Source: JAMOBE01 sp039908285 (GTDB taxonomy: Bacteria > Pseudomonadota > Alphaproteobacteria > Rhodospirillales > Rhodospirillaceae). Taken from it: a stretch of DNA of 64,000 bases. The notes under the pieces were generated by a model. The model did not search any database, had not been told where the DNA came from, and saw only the letters and a program-made list of their open reading frames with translations. Both the position numbers and the translations under genes were made by a program. Within the stretch, counting starts at the first letter, position 1, and each line of letters begins with the position of its first letter. The stretch spans positions 24,326 through 88,325 of the forward strand of contig JAMOBE010000003.1 of the NCBI GenBank assembly GCA_039908285.1. The letters are read 5' to 3'. Below, one piece after another: positions 25,342-33,311 of the stretch.

Positions 25342-26186
25342 GACCAGATGCCCTCATCCAGGACCCCGGTGAAGCTGACCCGCGCCGGCCCGGTCATCAG
25401 CACGCGCCCGTCGTCCCGCCAATCGATGGTCAGCGTCCCACCATCCAGCACCACCGCCGCCCGCCGCCCGGCCAGGCCACGCCGCGCCGCCGCCACCACC
25501 GCGGCGCAGGCGCCGGTGCCGCAGGCCCGGGTGATGCCCGAGCCCCGCTCCCACACCCGCATGCGCAGCCGCGCCGGCCCCAGCACCTGGACCACCTCGA
25601 TGTTGGCGCGCTCGGGGAACAGCGGGTCATGCTCCAGCGGCGGCCCAAATCTCGCCAGGTCGACAGCCTCGGCATCGGCAACGAAGAACACCGCGTGGGG
25701 GTTGCCCATGGACACGCCCACCGGGTCGGCGAGCGGCCCAGCACCCAGGTGCAGATGGAGTGTGTCCATCTCCACCGCCAGGGGAATCTCGCGCCAGTCA
25801 AGGCGGGCCGGCCCCATGTCCACCGAGACCAGTCCGTCCTCGGCCCGCCGCGCGTCGAGAAGGCCGGCCCGGGTCTCGATGATCACCCGGTCGCGCCCGG
25901 TCTCGGCCATCAGCAGGGCGCCGACGCAGCGGGTGGCGTTGCCGCAGGCCGAGACCTCGCCCCCGTCGGCATTGCGGATGGTCATGAACACGTCGGCCGT
26001 GGGGGCGTGCGGCGGCTCCATCACCACCAGCTGGTCGCAGCCGACGCCGGTATGGCGATCGGCGACGGCCCGCGCCTCGGTGGGACCAATGGCCAGCGGC
26101 GCGGCGCGGCCGTCGAACACGACGAAGTCGTTGCCGAGCCCGTGCATCTTGAGAAAGGGAACGCCCCGGGCGTGCGCAAGGGACAC
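25338..26186 (-). CDS. dapF: Diaminopimelate epimerase
   Basis: 282 residues from GTG 26186, which overlaps the accA stop by 1 nt. The body begins VPFLKMHGLGNDFVVFDG. The two catalytic cysteines are in SACGNATRCVG and RACGTGACAAVV. It interconverts LL- and meso-diaminopimelate for lysine and peptidoglycan. The frame stays open far upstream, but only this start gives the family length. The ATG at 26147 would cut into the first strand and has no ribosome site. Confidence 0.96.
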   Translation of the reverse strand: MSLAHARGVPFLKMHGLGNDFVVFDGRAAPLAIGPTEARAVADRHTGVGCDQLVVMEPPHAPTADVFMTIRNADGGEVSACGNATRCVGALLMAETGRDRVIIETRAGLLDARRAEDGLVSVDMGPARLDWREIPLAVEMDTLHLHLGAGPLADPVGVSMGNPHAVFFVADAEAVDLARFGPPLEHDPLFPERANIEVVQVLGPARLRMRVWERGSGITRACGTGACAAVVAAARRGLAGRRAAVVLDGGTLTIDWRDDGRVLMTGPARVSFTGVLDEGIWS

Positions 26187-27151
26187 TAGCCGAGACTCTG
26201 GCGGCCCATGGCGAGAAACTTGTCCCGACGGCGAGCCCGCAGGACTCCGCCCTCGGTGCCGATCAGCTCCTTCAGCGCCGACTCGAGGGCGGCGCCGACG
26301 GTGGCGATGGTGTCCTTGCGGCCACGGTGAGCCCCGCCCAAGGGTTCGGGGATGATGCCGTCGATCACGCCAAGCCGCTGTAGATCCTGGGCGGTGAGCC
26401 GCAGGGCCTCGGCGGCGGCCTGGGCCTGATCGCCGGAGCGCCACAGGATCGACGCGCACCCTTCCGGCGAAATCACCGAATAGACCGAGTTCTCCAGCAT
26501 CAGCACGGTATTGGCGGCGGCGATGGCGATGGCCCCGCCCGAGCCTCCCTCGCCGATGACGGCGCAGAGGAGGGGCACCCTGAGGGACAGGCAGGTCTCG
26601 ATGGAGCGGGCGATGGCCTCGGCCTGACCGCGCGCCTCGGCGTCGATGCCGGGATAGGCCCCGGCCGTGTCCACCAGGGTGATGACCGGCAGATGGAACT
26701 GGTCGGCCAGCTCCATCAGCCGGCGGGCCTTGCGATAGCCCTCCGGCCGCGCCATGCCGAAGTTGTGCCGGACCCGGGACTCGGTGTCGTGGCCCTTTTC
26801 CTGGCCTATCACCACCACCGAATAGCCGCGGAACCGCCCCAGACCGCCGATGATGGCGGCGTCCTCGCCGAAGGTGCGATCACCGGCCAGCGGCGTGAAG
26901 TCCTCAATCAGGCCGGCGATGTAGTCGAGACAGTGGGGGCGTTCGGGGTGGCGGGCGACCTGGGTCTTCTGCCATGGGGTCAGACGGCCGTAGATGGCGC
27001 GGAGCTGCTTGTCGAGCTTGGTCTGGAGCCGCCCCACTTCCTCGGCGATATTGATGGTTCCGTCGCCCTCGCTGAGATGGCGCAGGTCCTCGATCTTGCC
27101 TTCGAGTTCGGCAACCGACTTCTCGAAATCGAGATAAAGATGCTTGTGCAT
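26186..27151 (-). CDS. accA: Acetyl-CoA carboxylase carboxyltransferase subunit alpha
   Basis: 321 residues from ATG 27151, close to the E. coli length; a GTG at 27169 would add six residues. YLDFEKSVAELEGKIEDL, GYRKARRLMELADQFHLPVITLVDTAGAYPG and IGEGGSGGAIAIAAAN are diagnostic. With AccD it transfers carboxyl from biotin to acetyl-CoA in the first step of fatty-acid synthesis. It heads the accA-dapF-mtaB-ftsY run. Confidence 0.96.
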   Translation of the reverse strand: MHKHLYLDFEKSVAELEGKIEDLRHLSEGDGTINIAEEVGRLQTKLDKQLRAIYGRLTPWQKTQVARHPERPHCLDYIAGLIEDFTPLAGDRTFGEDAAIIGGLGRFRGYSVVVIGQEKGHDTESRVRHNFGMARPEGYRKARRLMELADQFHLPVITLVDTAGAYPGIDAEARGQAEAIARSIETCLSLRVPLLCAVIGEGGSGGAIAIAAANTVLMLENSVYSVISPEGCASILWRSGDQAQAAAEALRLTAQDLQRLGVIDGIIPEPLGGAHRGRKDTIATVGAALESALKELIGTEGGVLRARRRDKFLAMGRQSLG

Positions 27152-27196
27152 GGGAGGGTTAGCTACCACACCGGAGTGGCCGACGCCAGCCCGGCG

Positions 27197-27499
27197 TCAG
27201 GGCTTTGTATAGGGCGCGCGCCTGTAGGCATACACGTGAAGCTTGCCCTGTTCGACGACACCGTCGGCCTCGCCCAGGGTCTTGTACGTCTTCACGAAAA
27301 ACCCGACGACGTCCGCCGCCTGCACCTCGGAATGGGCCGTGCGCAACAGCCCAGGATCGCCCTTCTTGACCTTGTGCCTCGTGTACAGGGACTGCTTGGG
27401 GTCCGTCGAGGCCCCCACGTACCACTCCCCATAGCGACCGCCGAACTTGGCGATGTAGGTGGTGATGTCCGAAATGATGTCGCCCTTATCCTTGGCCAT
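27197..27499 (-). CDS. Small GIY-YIG-like protein
   Basis: 100 residues. GEWYVGASTDPKQSLYTRHKV resembles the WYVGI-DP-RL-H pattern of a compact GIY-YIG-related family. The ending VYAYRRAPYTKP matches that family's C-terminus as I recall it. The canonical catalytic Arg and Glu are not clearly conserved, so nuclease activity is doubtful. GGAGGGAGCGAAC precedes the ATG. Not obviously linked to its neighbours. Confidence 0.68.
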   Translation of the reverse strand: MAKDKGDIISDITTYIAKFGGRYGEWYVGASTDPKQSLYTRHKVKKGDPGLLRTAHSEVQAADVVGFFVKTYKTLGEADGVVEQGKLHVYAYRRAPYTKP

Positions 27500-27560
27500 G
27501 TTCGCTCCCTCCGCACGGCCTCTTTCCCGCCCCTGGACTTTTTTCGCTTTTGCGGGAGTT

Positions 27561-28463
27561 TCACATCGACCGACGGCACTTGTCAACCAATGGATGCCCA
27601 GGAGTCGGACGGGCGGGGCCACGCAAACCAAAAAGAAGCCGAAGGTAGTCCGGCTCGTCGTCGGCGGTGACGAAGCCATGGCGGATGGCGAAGTCGATCA
27701 GGACCAGGTTGACATTGAACTTGAAGGTATCGGTCGAGCGCACGGTCTCGATGACGTCGGCGACCGGCCAGAGCATGAACTCCGCCATTTCGCCATCGGT
27801 GTTGCGCGGTACGAAATCCGTGGGCAGTTCGATGTCATAGCAGAACATGCAGTCGGGCCGGAGCCCGCGCTCCCCCTCCATGCAATAGGTGATGGCTCCG
27901 ACCGGCGTCGCCCGCAGGGCCAGGTCGCGAGGGATGTCGGCTTCCTCGGCGCATTCCTTGACCAGATTCTCGGTCAGGCTGAGGCCGGCCGGCTGACCGC
28001 CGGCGACGATGTTGTCGAGCTTGCCCGGCGCCACCCGCTTGGTCAGGCTGCGCCGGCCGACCCACATCATCATGCCCTGGCCGGTGCGGACGAAGCCGTT
28101 CAGATGCACGCCATAGGCCCGCACGCCGAACAGGGGCACCGCGGCGCGGTCGATGCGCATCAGCTCGGGCGCGCCATAGCACAGGGAGACGGCGAACGGC
28201 TCGCCGCGCAGACGGGACAGGACGCCCCGCTCCACCAGCCGCTCCAGGACCTCCGCCATGGCGGCGGTGCGATCGGCGGGTGTCGTCAGACGGCCGGAGA
28301 GGACGACGGCTCCATCGGTGACCTCGAGGGTCTCGGGGTAGTCGCGCAACCGCTCCGCGACGTCGTGGGAGACCCAGCCGAGACGCTCGCCGCCGATGAT
28401 GAAGGGGCGGAACCGGGTCAGGTCATGGCGATTGCAGGCGGTGATATGGTCGGTGAAAGCCAT
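27561..28463 (-). CDS. Nudix hydrolase with N-terminal DUF4743-type domain (Tnr3-like)
   Basis: 300 residues from ATG 28463 (GAGGGACG upstream). The N-terminal domain (RPFIIGGERLGWVSHDVAERL) precedes a Nudix fold with a box variant GGQPAGLSLTENLVKECAEEADI, split here as GGQPAGLSL and ENLVKECAEEA. This arrangement is the group related to the C-terminal part of yeast thiamine pyrophosphokinase Tnr3, whose Nudix members dephosphorylate damaged thiamine diphosphates. Substrate by homology only. Confidence 0.9.
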   Translation of the reverse strand: MAFTDHITACNRHDLTRFRPFIIGGERLGWVSHDVAERLRDYPETLEVTDGAVVLSGRLTTPADRTAAMAEVLERLVERGVLSRLRGEPFAVSLCYGAPELMRIDRAAVPLFGVRAYGVHLNGFVRTGQGMMMWVGRRSLTKRVAPGKLDNIVAGGQPAGLSLTENLVKECAEEADIPRDLALRATPVGAITYCMEGERGLRPDCMFCYDIELPTDFVPRNTDGEMAEFMLWPVADVIETVRSTDTFKFNVNLVLIDFAIRHGFVTADDEPDYLRLLFGLRGPARPTPGHPLVDKCRRSM

Positions 28464-28564
28464 CGTCCCTCGAGCGTCCCTCAAGCGGCCGATACCTTGC
28501 CGGGCGGTCGGCCTCGCGTCAAGCCCGTTGCCCTGTCCCGAGGTGACGGAGTAAACTCCCCCCC

Positions 28565-29926
28565 ATGCTTCAGCACCTTCTCACCAAGTATGATCTTCGC
28601 CTGCCGCGCTATACGTCCTATCCGACGGCGCCCCATTTCTCGCCGGCGGTCGACGCCGATACCTATGGGCGCTGGCTGTCCGAGCTGCCGGCCGAGTTGC
28701 CGGCCGACGGGGCGCTGTCGCTTTATCTGCACATCGCCTATTGCGCCGAGATGTGCTGGTTCTGCGGCTGTCACACCAAGATCACCCGACGATATGCCCC
28801 CGTCGCCGCCTATCTCGATTCCCTGCTGGCCGAGGTGGATCTGGTGGCTGGGCGACTGCCGGGGCGACTCGCCGCCCGCCATGTTCATTTCGGCGGCGGC
28901 AGCCCGACCATCCTCTCTCCCGACGACTTCAGCCGCACCATCGAGCGCCTGAGGGCGCGCTTCGCCATCGCCAGTGATGCCGAGATCGCCGTCGAACTGG
29001 ACCCGCGCACGGCCGACGAGGCCTATGTGGCGGCCATGGCCCGGGCGGGGGTGACCCGGGCCTCGGTCGGGGTCCAGGACTTCGACGAGACGGTCCAGCA
29101 CGCCATCAACCGCATCCAGCCCTACGCGGTGACCGAGCGGGTGATCGCCTGGCTGCGCGGCCATGGCATCGCCGAGGTCAACATGGACCTGGTCTACGGC
29201 CTGCCCCATCAGACCACCGCCAGCGTGATGGAGATGGTGGATCGGGCGGTGGGGCTGCGGCCGCGGCGCCTGTCGCTGTTCGGCTATGCCCACGTGCCGT
29301 GGATGAAGAAGCACCAGCGCCTGATCCCCGAGGACGCCCTGCCCGGCATGGCGGAGCGCTGGAGCCAGTACGAGGCGGCGACGCGGCGGCTCGGCGCCCA
29401 TGGCTATGTGGCGGTGGGCCTCGACCACTTCGCCGCCCCCGACGACGAACTGGCCGTGGCCCAGGCGGAGAAGCGACTTCACCGCAATTTCCAGGGCTAC
29501 ACCACCGACACGGCGGCGGTGCTGCTGGGCTTCGGCGCCTCGGGCATCGGCTCGCTGCCCCAGGGGTACGTGGTCAACGAGGGCGACATCGGCGCCTATC
29601 GACGACTGATCGCCGCCGGGACCCTCGCCACCCGCCGGGGCATCGCCATCGGCGCCGCCGACCGCCTGCGCCGCGACATCATCGAGCGGCTGATGTGCGA
29701 CATGGCGGTGGACCTGGACGAGGTCGCCGCTCGCCATGGTGTCGCTCCCGGCTCGTTCGCGGCGGAACTGGCGGCCCTGGCCGACCTGGACGGCGACGGC
29801 GTCGTCAGACGCGACGGCCCCCGGATCACCATGACCGACGAGGGCCGGCCCCTGGTGCGGGCGGTGTGCGCCGTCTTCGACCAGTACCTGAAGCGCGGCG
29901 AGGCCCGACACAGCAAGGCCGTGTGA
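28565..29926 (+). CDS. hemN: Oxygen-independent coproporphyrinogen III oxidase
   Basis: 453 residues. The radical SAM cluster CxxxCxxC is in HIAYCAEMCWFCGCHTK, with the extra cysteine characteristic of true HemN. YTSYPTAPHFSP at the N-terminus and VHFGGGSPTIL, YGLPHQT and HFAAPDDELAVAQ further along match the family. It decarboxylates coproporphyrinogen III anaerobically in haem synthesis. It lies just upstream of hypD. I saw no TTGAT-N4-ATCAA FNR-type box in its short promoter region. Confidence 0.96.
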   Translation: MLQHLLTKYDLRLPRYTSYPTAPHFSPAVDADTYGRWLSELPAELPADGALSLYLHIAYCAEMCWFCGCHTKITRRYAPVAAYLDSLLAEVDLVAGRLPGRLAARHVHFGGGSPTILSPDDFSRTIERLRARFAIASDAEIAVELDPRTADEAYVAAMARAGVTRASVGVQDFDETVQHAINRIQPYAVTERVIAWLRGHGIAEVNMDLVYGLPHQTTASVMEMVDRAVGLRPRRLSLFGYAHVPWMKKHQRLIPEDALPGMAERWSQYEAATRRLGAHGYVAVGLDHFAAPDDELAVAQAEKRLHRNFQGYTTDTAAVLLGFGASGIGSLPQGYVVNEGDIGAYRRLIAAGTLATRRGIAIGAADRLRRDIIERLMCDMAVDLDEVAARHGVAPGSFAAELAALADLDGDGVVRRDGPRITMTDEGRPLVRAVCAVFDQYLKRGEARHSKAV

Positions 29927-30011
29927 CGCCCACGAGTGCTTGGCCTGCTATTGATACCCCGTAGATCCGTGGTGGGTGCAACGGAACCCAGATCCACCTG
30001 GAGAACGTTGC

Positions 30012-31133
30012 GTGAAATATGTCGACGAGTTCCGTGATGGCCAGGTGGCCCGCATGCTGGTGGAGAAAATCCGGCGGGAGGCGGAGCCGAGTCGCTCGTA
30101 TCGGCTGATGGAGTTCTGCGGCGGTCATACCCATGCCATCTTCCGGTTCGGTCTCCCCGACCTGTTGCCCTCCAACGTCCGCATGGTCCATGGGCCGGGG
30201 TGTCCGGTGTGCGTACTGCCCATCGGTCGGCTGGACATGGCGATCCGGCTCGCCTGCTCCGATGACGTCACCCTGTGCACCTATGGCGACATGATGCGGG
30301 TGCCGGGCAGCGGGCGCCGCTCGCTCATCACCGCCAAGGCCGACGGGGCGGACGTGCGCATGGTCTATTCGGTCATGGATGCCCTGGCCGTCGCCCGGGA
30401 CAATCCGCAGCGCACGGTGGTATTCTTCGCCATCGGCTTCGAGACCACCACCCCGCCGACCGCCGTGGCCATCATGGCCGCGCGGGTGGAGGGATTGGCC
30501 AACTTCGTGGTGTTCTGCAACCACGTCCTGACCCCGCCGGCCATCGCCAATGTCCTGGAGAGTCCCGACGTGCGCGCCATCGGCTCGGTGCCGATCGACG
30601 GCTTCATCGGGCCGGCGCACGTCAGCGCGGTGATCGGCTGGCGGCCGTTCGTCTTCTTCGCCGAGGAGTACGCTCGCCCGGTGGTGGTGGCCGGGTTCGA
30701 GCCGCTCGATGTCCTGCAGGCCATCCTGATGCTCATCCGCCAGGTCAACGACGGCCGTGCCGAGGTCGAGAACGAGTACGGCCGGGCGGTCAGCCGGGAG
30801 GGAAACCAGAAAGCACAGGGTATTGTCGCCGATGTCTTTGAGTTGCGCCGTGAGTTCGAGTGGCGTGGACTTGGCATCGTTCCCTATAGCGCGCTGAGGA
30901 TCAAGGCCGACTTCGCCGACTTCGACGCCGAGCGGCGCTTCGACCTGCCCTATGACTCCGTCCCCGACAACAAGGCCTGCGCGTGCGGTGCCATCCTGCG
31001 TGGCGTCAAGGCACCCACCGACTGCCGGCTGTTCGGGACGGTGTGCACGCCCGACCAGCCGATCGGCTCGTGCATGGTCTCGTCGGAGGGCGCCTGCGCC
31101 GCCTATTACCGTTTCGCCAGCCGGCGCGAATGA
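30012..31133 (+). CDS. hypD: Hydrogenase formation protein HypD
   Basis: 373 residues from GTG 30012 with GGAGAA upstream. Cysteine motifs are MEFCGGHTHAI, HGPGCPVCVLP and, at the C-terminus, CACGAILRG plus DCRLFG, TVCTP and GSCMVSSEGAC for the [4Fe-4S] cluster. It is the scaffold on which HypC and HypD assemble the Fe(CN)2CO group of [NiFe]-hydrogenase. No HypC, HypE or HypF is present in the window. Confidence 0.96.
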   Translation: MKYVDEFRDGQVARMLVEKIRREAEPSRSYRLMEFCGGHTHAIFRFGLPDLLPSNVRMVHGPGCPVCVLPIGRLDMAIRLACSDDVTLCTYGDMMRVPGSGRRSLITAKADGADVRMVYSVMDALAVARDNPQRTVVFFAIGFETTTPPTAVAIMAARVEGLANFVVFCNHVLTPPAIANVLESPDVRAIGSVPIDGFIGPAHVSAVIGWRPFVFFAEEYARPVVVAGFEPLDVLQAILMLIRQVNDGRAEVENEYGRAVSREGNQKAQGIVADVFELRREFEWRGLGIVPYSALRIKADFADFDAERRFDLPYDSVPDNKACACGAILRGVKAPTDCRLFGTVCTPDQPIGSCMVSSEGACAAYYRFASRRE

Positions 31134-31169
31134 TACCGTCGAGCGTAATGACTGACCCACGAAAGAATT

Positions 31170-31286
31170 GGGCTGCCGCCCAAACCCGCTTGGGGCCTGG
31201 AGGCACCAAACCCCCTTTTCCTTTTTCAATCGAATAGAAAGGGGGGCCGGGGCATAGCCCCAGGCGGGGTTTGGGGCGGCAGCCCC
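31170..31286. repeat. Large imperfect inverted repeat between hypD and hypX
   Basis: The arm at 31170-31196 (GGGCTGCCGCCCAAACCCGC then TTGGGGC) pairs, with small differences, with 31257-31286. An inner CCCCCTTTT/AAAGGGGGG stem lies between them. This is the shape of a dispersed intergenic palindrome and could terminate or process the hypD transcript. Confidence 0.8.
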
Positions 31287-31325
31287 AAGTGCAAGTGCCG
31301 AATATTGGATTAGAGGACCTGGACG

Positions 31326-33188
31326 GTGCGGATCCTGTTTCTCACCCATGCCTTCAACGGCCTGACCCAGCGGCTGTACGTCGAGCTGGCCCGACGCGGC
31401 CACGCGCTGTCGGTGGAGTTCGATATCAACGACGCCGTCACCGCCGAGGCGGTGGCGCTGTTCCGGCCCGACGTGGTGCTGGCGCCCTTCCTGCGCCGCG
31501 CCATTCCGATGGAGGTGTGGCGGCGGTGCCCCTGCCTGGTGGTCCACCCCGGACCCGAGGGCGATCGCGGCCCGTCGGCGCTCGACTGGGCGATCATGGA
31601 GGGGGCGGCCACCTGGGGCGTCACGGTGCTGCAGGCGGAGGCGGCGTTCGATGCCGGGCCGGTGTGGGCGTCCGTTCCCTTCCCGATGCGCCCGGCGGCC
31701 AAGTCCAGCCTCTACCGCAACGAGGTGACCGAGGCGGCGGTGGTGGCGGTGCTGGAGGCCCTGGCCCGGTTGGAGCGGGGCGACCATCACCCGCGGCGTC
31801 CGGCGGCGAGCCACTGGCGGCCCCTGATGACCCAGGCCGACCGCCGGATCGACTGGGAGACGGACGGCACGGCGAGCATCGTGCGGAAGATCCATGCCGG
31901 CGATGGCTCTCCCGGCGTGCTCGATGTCGTGGACGACGGCCGGCCCTGCCACCTGTTCGGCGCCCATGCCGAGGAGGGACTCCGTGGTCCGCCGGGACGG
32001 ATCGTCGCCCAGCGCGAGGGGGCCATCTGCCGGGCGACGGTCGATGGGGCGGTGTGGATCACCCATCTACGGCGCCAGGCTTCCCCGGGCGAGCCCTCCG
32101 CCAAACTCCCGGCGGCCCTGGTGCTGGGCGGGGCCCTGCGCGAGGTGCCGGAGGTGCCGGCGGTAGCCAATGGCACGACGACCTTCCGCGACCTGTGGTA
32201 CGAGCGGCGGGGAGCCGTCGGCTATCTCCACTTTCCCCTGCACAACGGCGCCATGAGCGCCGGGCAGTGCCGGCGCCTGACCGCCGCCTGCCAGGAGGCC
32301 CGCCGCGACGACGCCCGTGTCCTGGTGCTGATGGGTGGAGACGATTTCTGGAGCAACGGCATCCACCTCCACGTCATCGAAGCCGCCGACAGCCCGGCCG
32401 ATGAGTCCTGGCGCACCATCAACGCCATGGACGACCTGTGCCACGCCCTCCTCACCACCACCGACCGCCTGGTGGTGGCAGCCCTGCACGGCAACGCGGC
32501 GGCCGGCGGAGTCTTCCTCGCCCTGGCGGCGGATCGCGTGGTGGCGCGGGAGGGCATCGTGCTCAATCCGCACTACCGCAACATGGGCAACCTCCATGGC
32601 TCCGAGTACTGGACCTATCTCCTGCCGAAGCGACTGGCGCGGGCTGGGATCGGCCCTGAGGGCATCGATGCGGTGATGGCGCGCCGCCTGCCCATGGGCG
32701 CGCCCGAGGCCCGGGCTCTCGGCCTGGTGGACGAGTGCCTGCCCGGCTCGGTGGCCGAATTCCGCCGCGCCGTCGCTAAGCTGGCCGAAGACCTGGCCGC
32801 CCTCCCCGACCTCGACGACATCCTCCGCCGCAAGTCGGCCGAGCGGGAGACCGACGAGCGCGTCCGGCCGCTGGCGGCATACCGGGACGACGAACTGAGG
32901 CGGATGCGGCTGAACTTCTACGGATTCGACCCCAGCTACCACGTCGCCCGCTACAACTTCGTCTTCCGCGTGCCCCACTCGCGCACGCCGCTCCACCTCG
33001 CCCGTCACCGTGGCCCTCGGGGGGTGATGGCCTCGTGCCGGGCAATCGGGCGAACCGATCAAAAGCCCTCTCCCCCCCCTTCAGGGGGGAGAGGGTTGGG
33101 TGAGGGGGGTGCCGAAGCTCTCGACATGGTGCCGGTTGCCCCACCCCCTCACCCCGACCCTCTCCCCCTCGAGGGGGAGAGGGAGTGA
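31326..33188 (+). CDS. hypX: Hydrogenase maturation factor HypX (HoxX)
   Basis: 620 residues from GTG 31326. The N-terminal formyltransferase-like domain (ILFLTHAFNGLTQRLYVEL, VVHPGPEGDRGPSALDWAI) is followed by an enoyl-CoA hydratase/isomerase domain (LVLMGGDDFWSNGIHLHVIE, LHGNAAAGGVFLALAADRVVAR). HypX makes the active-site CO from a formyl group under oxic conditions. The conserved family end is ARYNFVFRVPHSRTPLHLARHR; the last ~45 residues are unlike the family and are encoded by the repeat at 33061-33186, which supplies the stop. Confidence 0.93.
   Translation: MRILFLTHAFNGLTQRLYVELARRGHALSVEFDINDAVTAEAVALFRPDVVLAPFLRRAIPMEVWRRCPCLVVHPGPEGDRGPSALDWAIMEGAATWGVTVLQAEAAFDAGPVWASVPFPMRPAAKSSLYRNEVTEAAVVAVLEALARLERGDHHPRRPAASHWRPLMTQADRRIDWETDGTASIVRKIHAGDGSPGVLDVVDDGRPCHLFGAHAEEGLRGPPGRIVAQREGAICRATVDGAVWITHLRRQASPGEPSAKLPAALVLGGALREVPEVPAVANGTTTFRDLWYERRGAVGYLHFPLHNGAMSAGQCRRLTAACQEARRDDARVLVLMGGDDFWSNGIHLHVIEAADSPADESWRTINAMDDLCHALLTTTDRLVVAALHGNAAAGGVFLALAADRVVAREGIVLNPHYRNMGNLHGSEYWTYLLPKRLARAGIGPEGIDAVMARRLPMGAPEARALGLVDECLPGSVAEFRRAVAKLAEDLAALPDLDDILRRKSAERETDERVRPLAAYRDDELRRMRLNFYGFDPSYHVARYNFVFRVPHSRTPLHLARHRGPRGVMASCRAIGRTDQKPSPPPSGGRGLGEGGAEALDMVPVAPPPHPDPLPLEGERE
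33061..33186 (-). repeat. Interspersed hairpin repeat, full copy 2 (inverted), overlapping the hypX 3' end
   Basis: Same two-hairpin unit as 12227-12352, on the opposite strand. It is read through by hypX, giving a tail rich in P, G and E (PSPPPSGGRGLGEGG, PPPHPDPLPLEGERE). The repeat therefore replaced or overran the original stop codon. Confidence 0.9.
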
Positions 33189-33311
33189 AGATGGCGGTTT
33201 CCACGTCACCCGATTGCCCCGTGGCCTCGTGCCGACGAGATGGAGAACCCTGAAATTTCGAGGTACAGTGGAGGGGAACACGTCTTGCGGCCACGGCATG
33301 GGAGAACGGCC

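Noticed and set aside
28485..30011. FNR/anaerobox upstream of hemN or hypD
   Set aside because: I looked for TTGAT-N4-ATCAA and found only a partial half-site (TTGATACCCC near 29950).
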